A program made the position numbers and the translations under genes. This document shows, in pieces, positions 6,633-15,427 of a stretch of 32,686 bases of DNA (position 1 is the first letter of the stretch; each line of letters starts with the position of its first letter). The notes beneath the pieces are model-generated. The model made no database searches and had not been told where the DNA came from. It saw only the letters and a program-made list of their open reading frames with translations. The stretch comes from an uncultured Lachnospiraceae bacterium (GTDB lineage: Bacteria > Bacillota > Clostridia > Lachnospirales > Lachnospiraceae), in contig CAJUJL010000030.1 in the NCBI GenBank assembly GCA_910586725.1, forward strand, positions 1 to 32,686. The letters are read 5' to 3'.

Positions 6633-8007
6633 TGAAGAGATCAGAGAAAGCCTTGAATATGCGCGGCAGAATAAAAATAACAGAGAAGTCATTGAGCGGA
6701 TTTTAGAAAAAGCGTCTGAAATGAAAGGGATTTCTCATAAAGAAGCGATTGTGCTTTTAGATTGTGAACTGGAGGATTTAAACGCCAGAATTTATAAGCT
6801 GGCCGAAGACATCAAACAGGAGTTTTACGGCAACCGCATTGTTATGTTTGCGCCCTTATATTTATCCAATTACTGCATTAACGGGTGTAAATACTGTCCA
6901 TATCATCTGAAAAACAAAAAGATTGCGAGAAAGAAACTGACGCAGGAAGAAATCAGAAAAGAAGTAATTGCGCTTCAGGATATGGGACATAAGAGGCTTG
7001 CTTTAGAGGCGGGCGAAGATCCGGTTCATAATCCGATTGAATACATTCTGGAAAGCATCCGGACGATTTATGACATCAAACATAAAAACGGCGCGATCCG
7101 TCGCGTAAATGTCAATATTGCGGCGACGACAGTAGAAAATTACAGGAAATTAAAAGAAGCCGGAATTGGCACGTATATTCTTTTCCAGGAAACGTACAAC
7201 AAAGAATCTTATGAAGAGCTGCATCCTACCGGCCCCAAAAGCGATTACGCATACCATACGGAAGCGATGGACCGTGCGAGAGAAGCGGGAATTGACGATA
7301 TGGGAATCGGCGTTTTGTTCGGGCTGAATAATTATCGTTATGATTTTACCGGCATTATTATGCATGCGGAGCACATGGAGCAATACGGAGGCGTAGGCCC
7401 GCACACCATCAGCGTGCCGCGCGTCAGGAGGGCGGACGACATTGATCCCGATGTATTTGACAACGGCATCAGCGACGATATGTTTGCGAAAATCGTGGCC
7501 TGTCTGCGGATTGCCGTGCCTTATACGGGCATGATTGTATCGACCAGGGAATCCAAAGAGAGCAGGGAACGCGTGCTGCATCTTGGCGTTTCCCAGATCA
7601 GCGGCGGCTCCAAAACAAGCGTGGGCGGTTACGTAGAAGAAGAGGATCCGGAGGAAAATTCCGCACAATTTGATATAAGCGATAACCGGAGTTTAGACGA
7701 AGTCGTGCATTGGCTGATGAAAATGGGGTATGTGCCAAGCTTTTGCACCGCCTGTTACCGGGAAGGACGAACGGGAGACCGTTTTATGGAGCTGTTGAAA
7801 AACAGGCAGATTATTAATTGCTGTCATCCGAATGCACTGATGACATTAAAAGAATATCTGGAAGATTATGCGTCGGAGGAGACAAAAGCAATCGGAGAGA
7901 AGTTAATTGCGGAGGAATTAAAAAAGATTCCAAATGAGACCGTGCAAAAAAAAGCCGCGGAATATATCGATACGATTCATATGGGGAAAAGGGATTTCCG
8001 CTTTTAA
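6589..8007 (+). CDS. hydG: [FeFe]-hydrogenase H-cluster radical SAM maturase HydG
   Basis: HydG cleaves tyrosine to give the CO and CN ligands of the H-cluster. The 472-residue protein has the radical SAM motif C96-x3-C100-x2-C103 (SNYCINGCKYCPYH). It also has the second, C-terminal cluster motif typical of HydG, C386-x2-C389-x22-C412 (FCTACYREGRTGDRF ... CCHPNALMTL). The conserved LALEAGEDPVHNPIEYI, LFQETYNKESYEELHPTGP and VGPHTISVPR segments agree. The start MYNVMS is at the usual family position, with AGGAAA nearby, and lies inside the end of hydE, giving a 44-base overlap. Order is hydE-hydG-hydF on one strand. Confidence 0.96.
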   Translation: MYNVMSPKAEEFISDEEIRESLEYARQNKNNREVIERILEKASEMKGISHKEAIVLLDCELEDLNARIYKLAEDIKQEFYGNRIVMFAPLYLSNYCINGCKYCPYHLKNKKIARKKLTQEEIRKEVIALQDMGHKRLALEAGEDPVHNPIEYILESIRTIYDIKHKNGAIRRVNVNIAATTVENYRKLKEAGIGTYILFQETYNKESYEELHPTGPKSDYAYHTEAMDRAREAGIDDMGIGVLFGLNNYRYDFTGIIMHAEHMEQYGGVGPHTISVPRVRRADDIDPDVFDNGISDDMFAKIVACLRIAVPYTGMIVSTRESKESRERVLHLGVSQISGGSKTSVGGYVEEEDPEENSAQFDISDNRSLDEVVHWLMKMGYVPSFCTACYREGRTGDRFMELLKNRQIINCCHPNALMTLKEYLEDYASEETKAIGEKLIAEELKKIPNETVQKKAAEYIDTIHMGKRDFRF

Positions 8008-8031
8008 ATATCGAAGAATAAGGAGACTGAC

Positions 8032-9252
8032 ATGGGAATGAATGAGACGCCTTCGGCAAACCGGGTCCATATCGGTATTTTTGGCAGAAGGAACGCGGGA
8101 AAATCCAGCTTGCTCAACGCGGTCACGGGACAGAATCTGGCGGTTGTATCCGACGTCAAGGGAACAACAACCGATCCTGTCATCAAGGCAATGGAGCTTT
8201 TGCCGCTTGGGCCCGTTGTTCTGATCGATACGCCGGGAATCGACGACGAGGGGCTGCTTGGGCAAAAGCGTATGGAAAAGAGCGATCAGATACTGAACAA
8301 AACAGATCTGGCCATATTTGTTCTGGACGGCGCGGCGCAGATGGGCAAAACCGAATTGGACGACATAGAAAAACAGATGATCGCACGTTTTGCCGAAAAG
8401 AAGATTCCTTATATGGTTGCTGTAAATAAATCCGAAGTTATAGATGAAAAAACAAAAGCGGAAATAACCGGTTTTTTTGGAAAAGACATACCGGCGCTGT
8501 TTGTCAGCGCCAAAACAGGATACAATATTTATGAACTGAAAGAGACGGCCGCAAAACTGATTCCCGCGCAGGAGCTTACGGGGAGAATCGTTGGGGATTT
8601 TTTGGATCCTTACGATCTTGCGGTGCTTGTGGTTCCGCTTGACGCCTCGGCTCCCAAAGGAAGGCTGATTCTGCCGCAGCAGCAGGTGATAAGAGACTGT
8701 CTGGAGGTGGGGGCAATTCCGGTTGTCACAAAGGAGACGGAGCTTCTTGAGACGTTTCGCTCCCTGGCCAAAAAGCCCAAAGTCGTAATTACGGACAGTC
8801 AGGCGTTTGAGCGGGTGTCGAAAGAAACGCCGGAAGGGGTTTTTCTGACTTCTTTTTCGATCCTTTTTTCCAGGCTGAAAGGAGATTTGGAGCAGCAGGT
8901 TTTGGGGGCAAAGGCGCTGCGCTTGTTAAAAGACGGCGATACGGCGCTGATTTGCGAGGGCTGTACGCATCACAGACAGTGTGAGGATATTGGCACAGTT
9001 AAATTGCCCCGTTGGATCGAACGGTTTACCGGCAAAAAAATTCACTTTCAATTTACAGGGGGAGGACAGTTCCCGAAAGATTTATCCCGATATGCGTTGA
9101 TCGTGCATTGCGGCGGCTGTACCTTGAATGAACGTGAAATGAAATACCGCTTAAAGTGTGCCAAAGATGCAGGCGTTCCGGTCACAAATTACGGGCTTGC
9201 AATTGCATATATGCATGGTATTTTAGACCGCAGCCTGGAAATATTCAGATAG
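8032..9252 (+). CDS. hydF: [FeFe]-hydrogenase H-cluster maturation GTPase HydF
   Basis: HydF is the GTPase and scaffold on which the two-iron subcluster is assembled before transfer to the hydrogenase. The 406-residue protein has a full GTPase domain: P-loop GRRNAGKS (18-25), switch GTTTDPV (44-50), DTPG (66-69) and NKSE (132-135). The C-terminal cluster-binding site shows the family pattern C311-x-H313, then 45 residues, then H359-C360-x2-C363 (CTHHRQC ... VHCGGCTLN). The ATG has AGGAG seven bases upstream. It follows hydG by 24 bases and precedes the coiled-coil gene by 17 bases. Confidence 0.96.
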   Translation: MGMNETPSANRVHIGIFGRRNAGKSSLLNAVTGQNLAVVSDVKGTTTDPVIKAMELLPLGPVVLIDTPGIDDEGLLGQKRMEKSDQILNKTDLAIFVLDGAAQMGKTELDDIEKQMIARFAEKKIPYMVAVNKSEVIDEKTKAEITGFFGKDIPALFVSAKTGYNIYELKETAAKLIPAQELTGRIVGDFLDPYDLAVLVVPLDASAPKGRLILPQQQVIRDCLEVGAIPVVTKETELLETFRSLAKKPKVVITDSQAFERVSKETPEGVFLTSFSILFSRLKGDLEQQVLGAKALRLLKDGDTALICEGCTHHRQCEDIGTVKLPRWIERFTGKKIHFQFTGGGQFPKDLSRYALIVHCGGCTLNEREMKYRLKCAKDAGVPVTNYGLAIAYMHGILDRSLEIFR

Positions 9253-9269
9253 TTTGTCAGGGAGGGGTT

Positions 9270-10070
9270 ATGAATATACAGGATAAGCTGGAGAGAATTT
9301 TAAGAGAACTGCATATCATGGTTTCGCGCGCTCCGGTATCAGAGATTAACGGGGAATATGTTCTGGTGCAGAAAAGGGAAGTGCAGAAGCAGTTAGGAAA
9401 TTTAAGTCAGGCAGTCAGAGAGATGATGGATGAATATGAGGTGACGCAGCAAAGCAGAAATCGGGGGGAGCTGGAAGCGGAAAATCAGCGTATGGAAATT
9501 TTGCGGAACGCGAACCATCAGGCGCAGGATATATACGCGGCTTCCGTCATTTATTCGGAGGATGCGCTGGGAAGAATACAGGATATTATCAGTGAAGCCG
9601 AGCGGGCGTCCAAAGAAGTGTTAAAGAACTTAACCCGTGAGATGGAGGAAGAGAGACGCATTGTCCGAAGCAATCAGCTTGAGCTGCTTACGCAGCTGGA
9701 GGATATGAAAGACACGGCCAAATATATGAAGCTGATTGAAGAGCGCAATCGTGAGATTGCAAAAGAAAAGGCAAAGAAGCTGGAAAAAGACAAACCGAGA
9801 AGGTACAGAAGAAAAGTGGAAAAAGACCCGGATTTTCATGCGATTACGCCGGAGATTAAGATCAATGAGGAATACTTCCAAAAGGCGGGCATTAAGCTGG
9901 AGGAGACGGAAGAGGAAGCAGAGGAGGAAATCGCAGAGGAGACAGCTATGGAAGCGGCCGAAGAGAAGATCGTATACGAAAAGCCGGTGATTAAAATCAA
10001 CAAAGAATATTTTAAAAAAGCCGGTATCGCGCTGGAGGATGAGGACGAGAGGGCAGAAGAAAAGGAGTAG
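9270..10070 (+). CDS. Coiled-coil protein of unknown function with duplicated INxEYFxKAGI motif
   Basis: I do not recognise a named family. The 266-residue protein is highly charged and without membrane segments or a signal peptide, so it is probably cytoplasmic. Residues about 1-170 look like long coiled-coil helices with a DivIVA-like feel (GEYVLVQKREVQKQLGNL, then Glu/Lys/Arg-rich helices). A basic stretch (KPRRYRRKVEK) follows. Two copies of an 18-residue motif come at about 194-211 and 239-256 (PEIKINEEYFQKAGIKLE and PVIKINKEYFKKAGIALE), separated by a Glu-rich linker. GGGAGGGG lies just before the ATG. Its stop is four bases from the response regulator ATG, whose ribosome site lies in this gene's end, so it is probably part of the two-component operon. 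Confidence 0.7.
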   Translation: MNIQDKLERILRELHIMVSRAPVSEINGEYVLVQKREVQKQLGNLSQAVREMMDEYEVTQQSRNRGELEAENQRMEILRNANHQAQDIYAASVIYSEDALGRIQDIISEAERASKEVLKNLTREMEEERRIVRSNQLELLTQLEDMKDTAKYMKLIEERNREIAKEKAKKLEKDKPRRYRRKVEKDPDFHAITPEIKINEEYFQKAGIKLEETEEEAEEEIAEETAMEAAEEKIVYEKPVIKINKEYFKKAGIALEDEDERAEEKE

Positions 10071-10074
10071 AATT

Positions 10075-10767
10075 ATGAACCGTATACTTGTATGTGACGA
10101 TGACAGGGAAATCGTGGAAGCCATTGAAATCTATTTGCAGCAGGAAGGATATGAGGTGGTGAAAGCTTATGACGGCGCGGAAGTTTTGGAGATTTTGGGC
10201 AGACAGAACGTTGATTTGCTGATTATTGACGTTATGATGCCAAAGCTTGACGGTATCCGGGCTACGTTAAAGATCAGAGAAGGCAGCAGTATACCGATTA
10301 TTATTTTATCCGCCAAATCCGAGGACGCCGATAAAATATTAGGGCTGAATATCGGAGCCGACGACTATCTGACCAAGCCGTTTAATCCTCTGGAGCTTGT
10401 CGCCAGGGTAAAATCACAGATCAGACGATATACCAAACTTGGAAACGCAGCCGAAAACAATCAGGCGGTTTATCAGACAGGAGGGCTTGTCATCAATGAT
10501 GATCTGAAAGAGGTGACGGTTGACGATGAGCCGGTCAAGCTGACGCCCATTGAATACAATATTCTGCTTTTGCTAATGAAAAACCAGGGCAAGGTATTTT
10601 CCATCAGCCAGATCTATGAAAGCATCTGGAACGCCGACGCCATAGGCGCGGATAATACGGTGGCAGTGCATATCCGGCACATTCGGGAAAAAATCGAGAT
10701 TAATCCAAAAGAACCCCGTTATATTAAAGTGGTGTGGGGAATTGGTTATAAAATAGACAAAGCGTAG
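10075..10767 (+). CDS. OmpR/VanR-type response regulator
   Basis: A 230-residue two-component response regulator. The receiver domain (about 1-120) has the acidic pocket VCDDD (D8-D10), the phosphoacceptor D52 in LLIIDVMMP and the conserved lysine in LSAKSED. It is followed by a C-terminal winged-helix OmpR/PhoB DNA-binding domain ending VHIRHIREKIEINP and YIKVVWGIGYKI. The wording resembles VanR-like regulators of clostridia. The ATG at 10075 is chosen because AAAGGAG precedes it and the receiver starts right there. It sits 10 bases ahead of its kinase. Confidence 0.93.
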   Translation: MNRILVCDDDREIVEAIEIYLQQEGYEVVKAYDGAEVLEILGRQNVDLLIIDVMMPKLDGIRATLKIREGSSIPIIILSAKSEDADKILGLNIGADDYLTKPFNPLELVARVKSQIRRYTKLGNAAENNQAVYQTGGLVINDDLKEVTVDDEPVKLTPIEYNILLLLMKNQGKVFSISQIYESIWNADAIGADNTVAVHIRHIREKIEINPKEPRYIKVVWGIGYKIDKA

Positions 10768-10777
10768 GGGAAAAGAT

Positions 10778-12754
10778 ATGAAAAACGAGCAGTACGGCAA
10801 TGGATATAAAATAGTGGCAATTTTGCTTCAGATGGTATTTCTTATTATTGTCATTGTGATATTTTCCCTTATGGTAAGTTTGTATAAAAGGAGTATGCCC
10901 GGTTTTTTTGACATTGGCAATCACTCCTTTTTTAATTCTTCTTTTTACATGGACAATATCACGGAAATGACAAAAGAGCTGACGGTATATATTCAGTTAA
11001 AAGACCGCGTGGAAAAAGACGAAGCGGGATATGAGCAGTACAAGCAGTATAAATTAAAGTTTGACAGTGAGGAAAGTAATTATTATTACTGGTTTTCATG
11101 CGGTAACAGATTATATACAAACATGCCGGGTCAGGATACAAAAGATGAGGCGGTAACGTTTGCAAAAGAACTGGGAAGCTATTTTTATTACGATGACGCA
11201 ACCATAACGTTTCAGGGAAATGTCAAACGTACGGATCACAACCTTGACTTGAATATCATGCGGCTTTTCAGGCAGGGCAGACAGGGAGGGAGACTGGTTG
11301 TCGGCATCGATACGTCGCTTGCGGGAGAAGACGCCATTGCGGAAGCGGCGGCTACGTATCAAACGTATTCTCCCTGGGTGAAGTGGGGAACTTTTTTCGC
11401 CGTGATTGCGTTTCTGTGTTTTATTCTGACGATGATATATCTTACGCTGGCGGCCGGCAAATCAGACGATCCGGAAACCATCCGGCTGCACCGGATTGAT
11501 TATGTTCCGACAGAAGTTCATTTTCTGTTCTTTCTCGTCTGCGTAATAGGACTGATTGCGTTCTGCAAAAGTCTCAACGGAAACGACTGGGGAATATCCA
11601 GTACGCTGATTTTAACAGGCACGCTGGTGTTTCTAACGGATTCTGTATTCCTAACGTTGTATTTAAGCGCGGTCAGGAAAATAAAAGCAAATATATTTGC
11701 CAGCTGCAGCGTTCTTTCTTTTTCAATTCACACTTTAAAAGAAGGGATGCGCAGAAGGGATATTGCGCACAGGGCGTTGATCTGGTTTGTGCTTTGTATG
11801 GCGGCAGAGTTGTTTTTTGTCTGGGAAGCATTGTCCAAACGCCGTATGTGGGCTATTGCAGGAATGCTTTTTGTATTTGTGTATCCCGCCGTATGTTTTT
11901 TGCAGCACGCAATAGAAAGAAAACGGATATTGGAAGGCATCCGTGAAATCAGCGACGGGCAGCTGAACTATAAATTTGACGTTCGGGAATTTGGCGGTGA
12001 TTACAGGGAAATGGCGGAAGAAATCAACGGCATCGGCGAAGGGCTATCGAACGCCGTTGATGAAAATGTAAAAAACGAGCGGCTGAAGACAGAGCTGGTT
12101 ACGAATGTTTCGCACGATATTAAGACCCCCTTGACATCAATTATCAATTATATCAGTCTGATTAAAATGGAAGGAACATGGAATAAAAATGTAGAAAACT
12201 ATGTAAGCATCCTTGAGAAGAAATCACAAAGGCTAAAGCAATTGACGGAAGACCTTGTGGAAGTGTCCAAAATTACGAGCGGAACCATTCATTTGGATAT
12301 GCAGCCAATTAATATGGTAGAACTTATTTGCCAGACAGGAGGCGAATTTAATGAAATTTTTGAGGACGTGGGGCTTACGGTCGTAACAAGGCTTCCCAAA
12401 GATCCGGTGATGATTTTAGCGGACGGGAGCCGCCTTTGGAGGGTTGTGCAGAATTTATATAACAATGTGGCCAAATATGCGCTAAAAGACACGAGAGTTT
12501 TTGTGGAGCTGAAAATAAATGACGGTAAGGCGGAGTTCAGCATCAAAGATATTTCTGCCCAGGGAATTCAAAAGACGCCGCAGGATTTGAGCGAACGGTT
12601 TGTGCGGGGCGATGAGTCGAGAGGGACGGAAGGAAGCGGACTGGGACTTTCGATTGCGAGGCATCTGACGAATCTGATGGGGGGAAATTTTGATATTCAG
12701 CTGGACGGTGATCTGTTTACCGTATTTTTGGCATTTGATGTTATAAATCCTTGA
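10778..12754 (+). CDS. Membrane sensor histidine kinase (VanS-like)
   Basis: A 658-residue sensor kinase paired with the preceding regulator. One membrane segment lies near residues 12-37, followed by an extracytoplasmic domain of about 160 residues. About five further segments (roughly 205-375) come next, then a HAMP-like linker. The HisKA box is VSHDIKTPLTSI with phospho-acceptor H446. The ATPase domain has an N-box (VVQNLYNNVAKYAL) and a clear GSGLGLSIA G2 box, but the usual DxGxG G1 box is replaced by SIKDIS. This is seen in other VanS-like kinases and need not mean inactivity. AGGGG lies close before the ATG. The signal is not evident. The stop overlaps the -35 box of the next promoter. 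Confidence 0.9.
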   Translation: MKNEQYGNGYKIVAILLQMVFLIIVIVIFSLMVSLYKRSMPGFFDIGNHSFFNSSFYMDNITEMTKELTVYIQLKDRVEKDEAGYEQYKQYKLKFDSEESNYYYWFSCGNRLYTNMPGQDTKDEAVTFAKELGSYFYYDDATITFQGNVKRTDHNLDLNIMRLFRQGRQGGRLVVGIDTSLAGEDAIAEAAATYQTYSPWVKWGTFFAVIAFLCFILTMIYLTLAAGKSDDPETIRLHRIDYVPTEVHFLFFLVCVIGLIAFCKSLNGNDWGISSTLILTGTLVFLTDSVFLTLYLSAVRKIKANIFASCSVLSFSIHTLKEGMRRRDIAHRALIWFVLCMAAELFFVWEALSKRRMWAIAGMLFVFVYPAVCFLQHAIERKRILEGIREISDGQLNYKFDVREFGGDYREMAEEINGIGEGLSNAVDENVKNERLKTELVTNVSHDIKTPLTSIINYISLIKMEGTWNKNVENYVSILEKKSQRLKQLTEDLVEVSKITSGTIHLDMQPINMVELICQTGGEFNEIFEDVGLTVVTRLPKDPVMILADGSRLWRVVQNLYNNVAKYALKDTRVFVELKINDGKAEFSIKDISAQGIQKTPQDLSERFVRGDESRGTEGSGLGLSIARHLTNLMGGNFDIQLDGDLFTVFLAFDVINP

Positions 12755-12779
12755 ATTATTGATTGTCTTTGCGTATAAT
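12751..12779 (+). promoter_or_regulatory. Sigma-A promoter of the MBOAT cassette
   Basis: TTGAAT (12751-12756), a 17-base spacer and a perfect TATAAT (12774-12779) lie 33 bases before the MBOAT ATG. The -35 box overlaps the stop codon of the sensor kinase gene. Confidence 0.75.
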
Positions 12780-12812
12780 CTTTGCAAGCTTTGTTTGATA
12801 TAGGAGAAAAAT

Positions 12813-14228
12813 ATGTATTTTAGTTCAATGACTTTTTTGTGGGTGTTTCTTCCCATTACCTTGCTTTTTTATCTGGCGGCGTCGCATTTTGGAAAAAATA
12901 CGGCGGGAAATATCGTGCTGCTTTTTGCGAGTCTGATCTTTTACGCATGGGGCGAGCCGGTGTATATTTTGCTGCTGCTTGTTTCCGTTTTGTTAAATTA
13001 TGCGTTTGGGCTGCTTCTCGGACTGGAAGCCCTAAGGTGCAGAAGGATCATATTGGCGCTTGGCGTGGCGGTAAACATCGGAATACTCGGGTTTTTTAAA
13101 TATTTCAATTTCTTTGCCATATACATCAATCAGGCGCTGGGAAGAGAAGCCGTTCCTCTCAGCCATTTTGCGCTTCCGCTGGGAATTTCGTTTTATACGT
13201 TTCAGGCGATGTCCTATGTGATCGATGTATACCGCAGAGAAGTGAATGCGCAGAAAAACTTCTTTTCCCTTCTTCTGTATATTTCTTTGTTTCCACAGCT
13301 GGTAGCGGGGCCGATTGTAAAATATAAAGATGTGGAAACACAGATTTTAAAACGCGTCAATACGTATGAAAAAAGAGCTTACGGCGTTAAGCGTTTTATT
13401 TACGGGCTGGGCAAAAAAGTACTGCTTTCCAACATATTTGGGAAATACGTGGACATGATTTTGGGAATTGAACCCGGTCAGCTAAGCACGGGATTGGCCT
13501 GGATGGTTATGATTATGTACACATTTCAGATTTACTATGATTTTTCCGGTTATTCGGACATGGCCATCGGCCTTGGCTCTATGTTCGGGTTTGAGTTCAG
13601 GGAAAACTTCAATTATCCCTATATTTCAAAATCCATACAGGAATTCTGGAGAAGGTGGCATATTTCCCTGTCCACCTGGTTTAAAGAATACGTCTACATT
13701 CCTTTGGGAGGGAATCGGAAAGGGAAATTGAGGACGTATGGGAATCTTTTTATTGTATTTCTTTTGACGGGATTTTGGCATGGAGCAAGTTTGACATTTG
13801 TGTTCTGGGGGCTTTTTCATGGATTTTTTATGATTATCGAACGTCTTGGATTTGGGAAACTGTTGGAGAAAAATCCCGTAAAGCTTTTGAACCACGTTTA
13901 TACATGGGTTGTGTTTGTCTGCGGATGGGTGTTTTTCCGGATGGACGGACTGCGGAAAGGTTTTGAAATGATCAAGGCCATGTTTATTTATCAGAAAGGG
14001 AAACATGACGTGACGTCTTGTCTGAGCCTTGAAGTGATTGCCGCTTTGCTGCTTGGATTTTTGCTGTGCGGGATTTTACAGACCATGGTTCCAAAGCTTA
14101 AAAATGCGCTTTACAACAGAGAAGAAACGTCGGTTTTGCAAACGCTGTTTTTGTTTGCCGTATTTTTCCTTTGTATTGTTTCCCTGTCTGCAAATTCCTA
14201 TAATCCATTTATTTATTTTCGCTTTTAG
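12813..14228 (+). CDS. MBOAT-family O-acyltransferase (AlgI/DltB-like)
   Basis: A 471-residue polytopic membrane protein of the MBOAT family, which moves acyl groups across the membrane to polysaccharide or teichoic-acid acceptors. The family signatures are LPLGISFYTFQAMSYVIDVYR, FPQLVAGPIVKYKD and IYYDFSGYSDMAIGLG. The core EFWRRWHISLSTWF carries H283, and TGFWHGASLTFVFWG carries the catalytic H323. The YFSSMTFLWVFLPITLLFY opening is the usual first membrane segment of AlgI-like proteins. AGGAGA precedes the ATG. The next gene, a DHHW/AlgJ-like protein, starts 11 bases after its stop, the usual pairing for O-acetylation of an exported polymer. The actual polymer is not identified. Confidence 0.92.
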   Translation: MYFSSMTFLWVFLPITLLFYLAASHFGKNTAGNIVLLFASLIFYAWGEPVYILLLLVSVLLNYAFGLLLGLEALRCRRIILALGVAVNIGILGFFKYFNFFAIYINQALGREAVPLSHFALPLGISFYTFQAMSYVIDVYRREVNAQKNFFSLLLYISLFPQLVAGPIVKYKDVETQILKRVNTYEKRAYGVKRFIYGLGKKVLLSNIFGKYVDMILGIEPGQLSTGLAWMVMIMYTFQIYYDFSGYSDMAIGLGSMFGFEFRENFNYPYISKSIQEFWRRWHISLSTWFKEYVYIPLGGNRKGKLRTYGNLFIVFLLTGFWHGASLTFVFWGLFHGFFMIIERLGFGKLLEKNPVKLLNHVYTWVVFVCGWVFFRMDGLRKGFEMIKAMFIYQKGKHDVTSCLSLEVIAALLLGFLLCGILQTMVPKLKNALYNREETSVLQTLFLFAVFFLCIVSLSANSYNPFIYFRF

Positions 14229-14239
14229 GAGGAAATTAC

Positions 14240-15358
14240 ATGAAGAACAAACTGATCTTTTGCCTGTTTTTTCTGTTTCTGGCAGCGCCGGCAGTTACGT
14301 TTCCGTTTGTGAAAGACCATATCGATTCCGAGAACCATGAGAACCGGAGATTTGCGGAAAAGCCGGATCTTTCGTTTGGGACGCTTGCCTCTTTTCCAAA
14401 GCAGTTTGACGATTACTTTAACGACCATCTTCCATATAAGAACCAGCTTGTAATGGCGAACACGATGAAAAACGACTTTTTGGGCGTAGGGACTACGATG
14501 ATGGAATATATGACCAGTTCTATGGTTATAAGGGGTAAGGACAACTGGCTTTTTTACAATGCGGAAAAGCAGCAGTCTTTTAATGATTATATGTGCAACA
14601 ACCTCTATGAAGAAGGGGAGCTTGCCGAAATTGCAAAAGGGTATGTGAAGCTGCAGGAGAAGTTAAAAGAGCGGGGGACAGAGCTTGTGGTAATTTTTGC
14701 GGCGAATAAAGAGCAGATTTATCCGGAATATATGCCGTCTTCCATCGTGCCTGAAGGTTCTTACAGCAGAACCGACCAGCTTGTCGCATATTTGAATGAG
14801 CACACGACGGTTCCGGTTCTTTACACAAAGGAAGCGCTGAAAAAGGAAAAAGAAGGCCATCAGCTTTTTTATAAGTACGATACGCACTGGAATAATCTGG
14901 GCGGGTTTGTCGGCGGGCAGGTGTTAAATGAGTATTTCCATGGCGAATATGTTTCTTTGGATGAAGTAGTCTGCAAGGCAAAAAAGACAAATGTGAGCGG
15001 AGATCTTGCGCGTATGCTGTCTATGGGAAATATCTATAATGACGATACCGAATGGCAGGTCAAAGGATATAAAAAGGATGTCAGGCTCGAAAAGAGCATG
15101 GACGGGAATGATTTTGTGTTTTCTTCCAATGCGAAGGATGACAGAAGCCTGCTTGTGTATACCGATTCGTTTGGGTATGCCTTGATGGAAATGGCAAAAG
15201 ATTATGCAAATGTCCGGTTTTCAAGAAATACGGACAATTTTAAGTATTTCTGCGACACGATGCAGCCGGATGTGGTAGTTCTTGAGATGGTGGAACGCTG
15301 GAAAGAAGGACAGGAAACATGGTGCAGCGGATTGTATGATTTGCTTGATAAGCCCTGA
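14240..15358 (+). CDS. DHHW-motif, AlgJ/AlgX-like exported protein
   Basis: A 372-residue protein with an N-terminal hydrophobic signal anchor (about residues 4-22), so it acts outside the membrane. The DTHW motif at D214-T-H216-W217 within KYDTHWNNLGG, and the later VYTDSFGYALMEM segment that resembles the SGNH-like serine block, place it with DHHW/AlgJ-AlgX acetylation partners. Such proteins take acyl groups handed over by an MBOAT protein and put them on a sugar polymer. AGGAGG lies in the gap of 11 bases after the MBOAT gene. The pair is followed by a glucosyltransferase-like gene under another promoter. Confidence 0.85.
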   Translation: MKNKLIFCLFFLFLAAPAVTFPFVKDHIDSENHENRRFAEKPDLSFGTLASFPKQFDDYFNDHLPYKNQLVMANTMKNDFLGVGTTMMEYMTSSMVIRGKDNWLFYNAEKQQSFNDYMCNNLYEEGELAEIAKGYVKLQEKLKERGTELVVIFAANKEQIYPEYMPSSIVPEGSYSRTDQLVAYLNEHTTVPVLYTKEALKKEKEGHQLFYKYDTHWNNLGGFVGGQVLNEYFHGEYVSLDEVVCKAKKTNVSGDLARMLSMGNIYNDDTEWQVKGYKKDVRLEKSMDGNDFVFSSNAKDDRSLLVYTDSFGYALMEMAKDYANVRFSRNTDNFKYFCDTMQPDVVVLEMVERWKEGQETWCSGLYDLLDKP

Positions 15359-15373
15359 AATCTTATGTATAAT
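15345..15373 (+). promoter_or_regulatory. Sigma-A promoter of the GtrII-like gene
   Basis: TTGATA (15345-15350), a 17-base spacer and a perfect TATAAT (15368-15373) lie 54 bases before the ATG at 15428. The -35 box is inside the end of the DHHW gene. Confidence 0.7.
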
Positions 15374-15427
15374 GATACGAAGGCAAATCTGGCTGGTTAA
15401 AAGAGTATTGGAAAAAAGGAGATCTCA

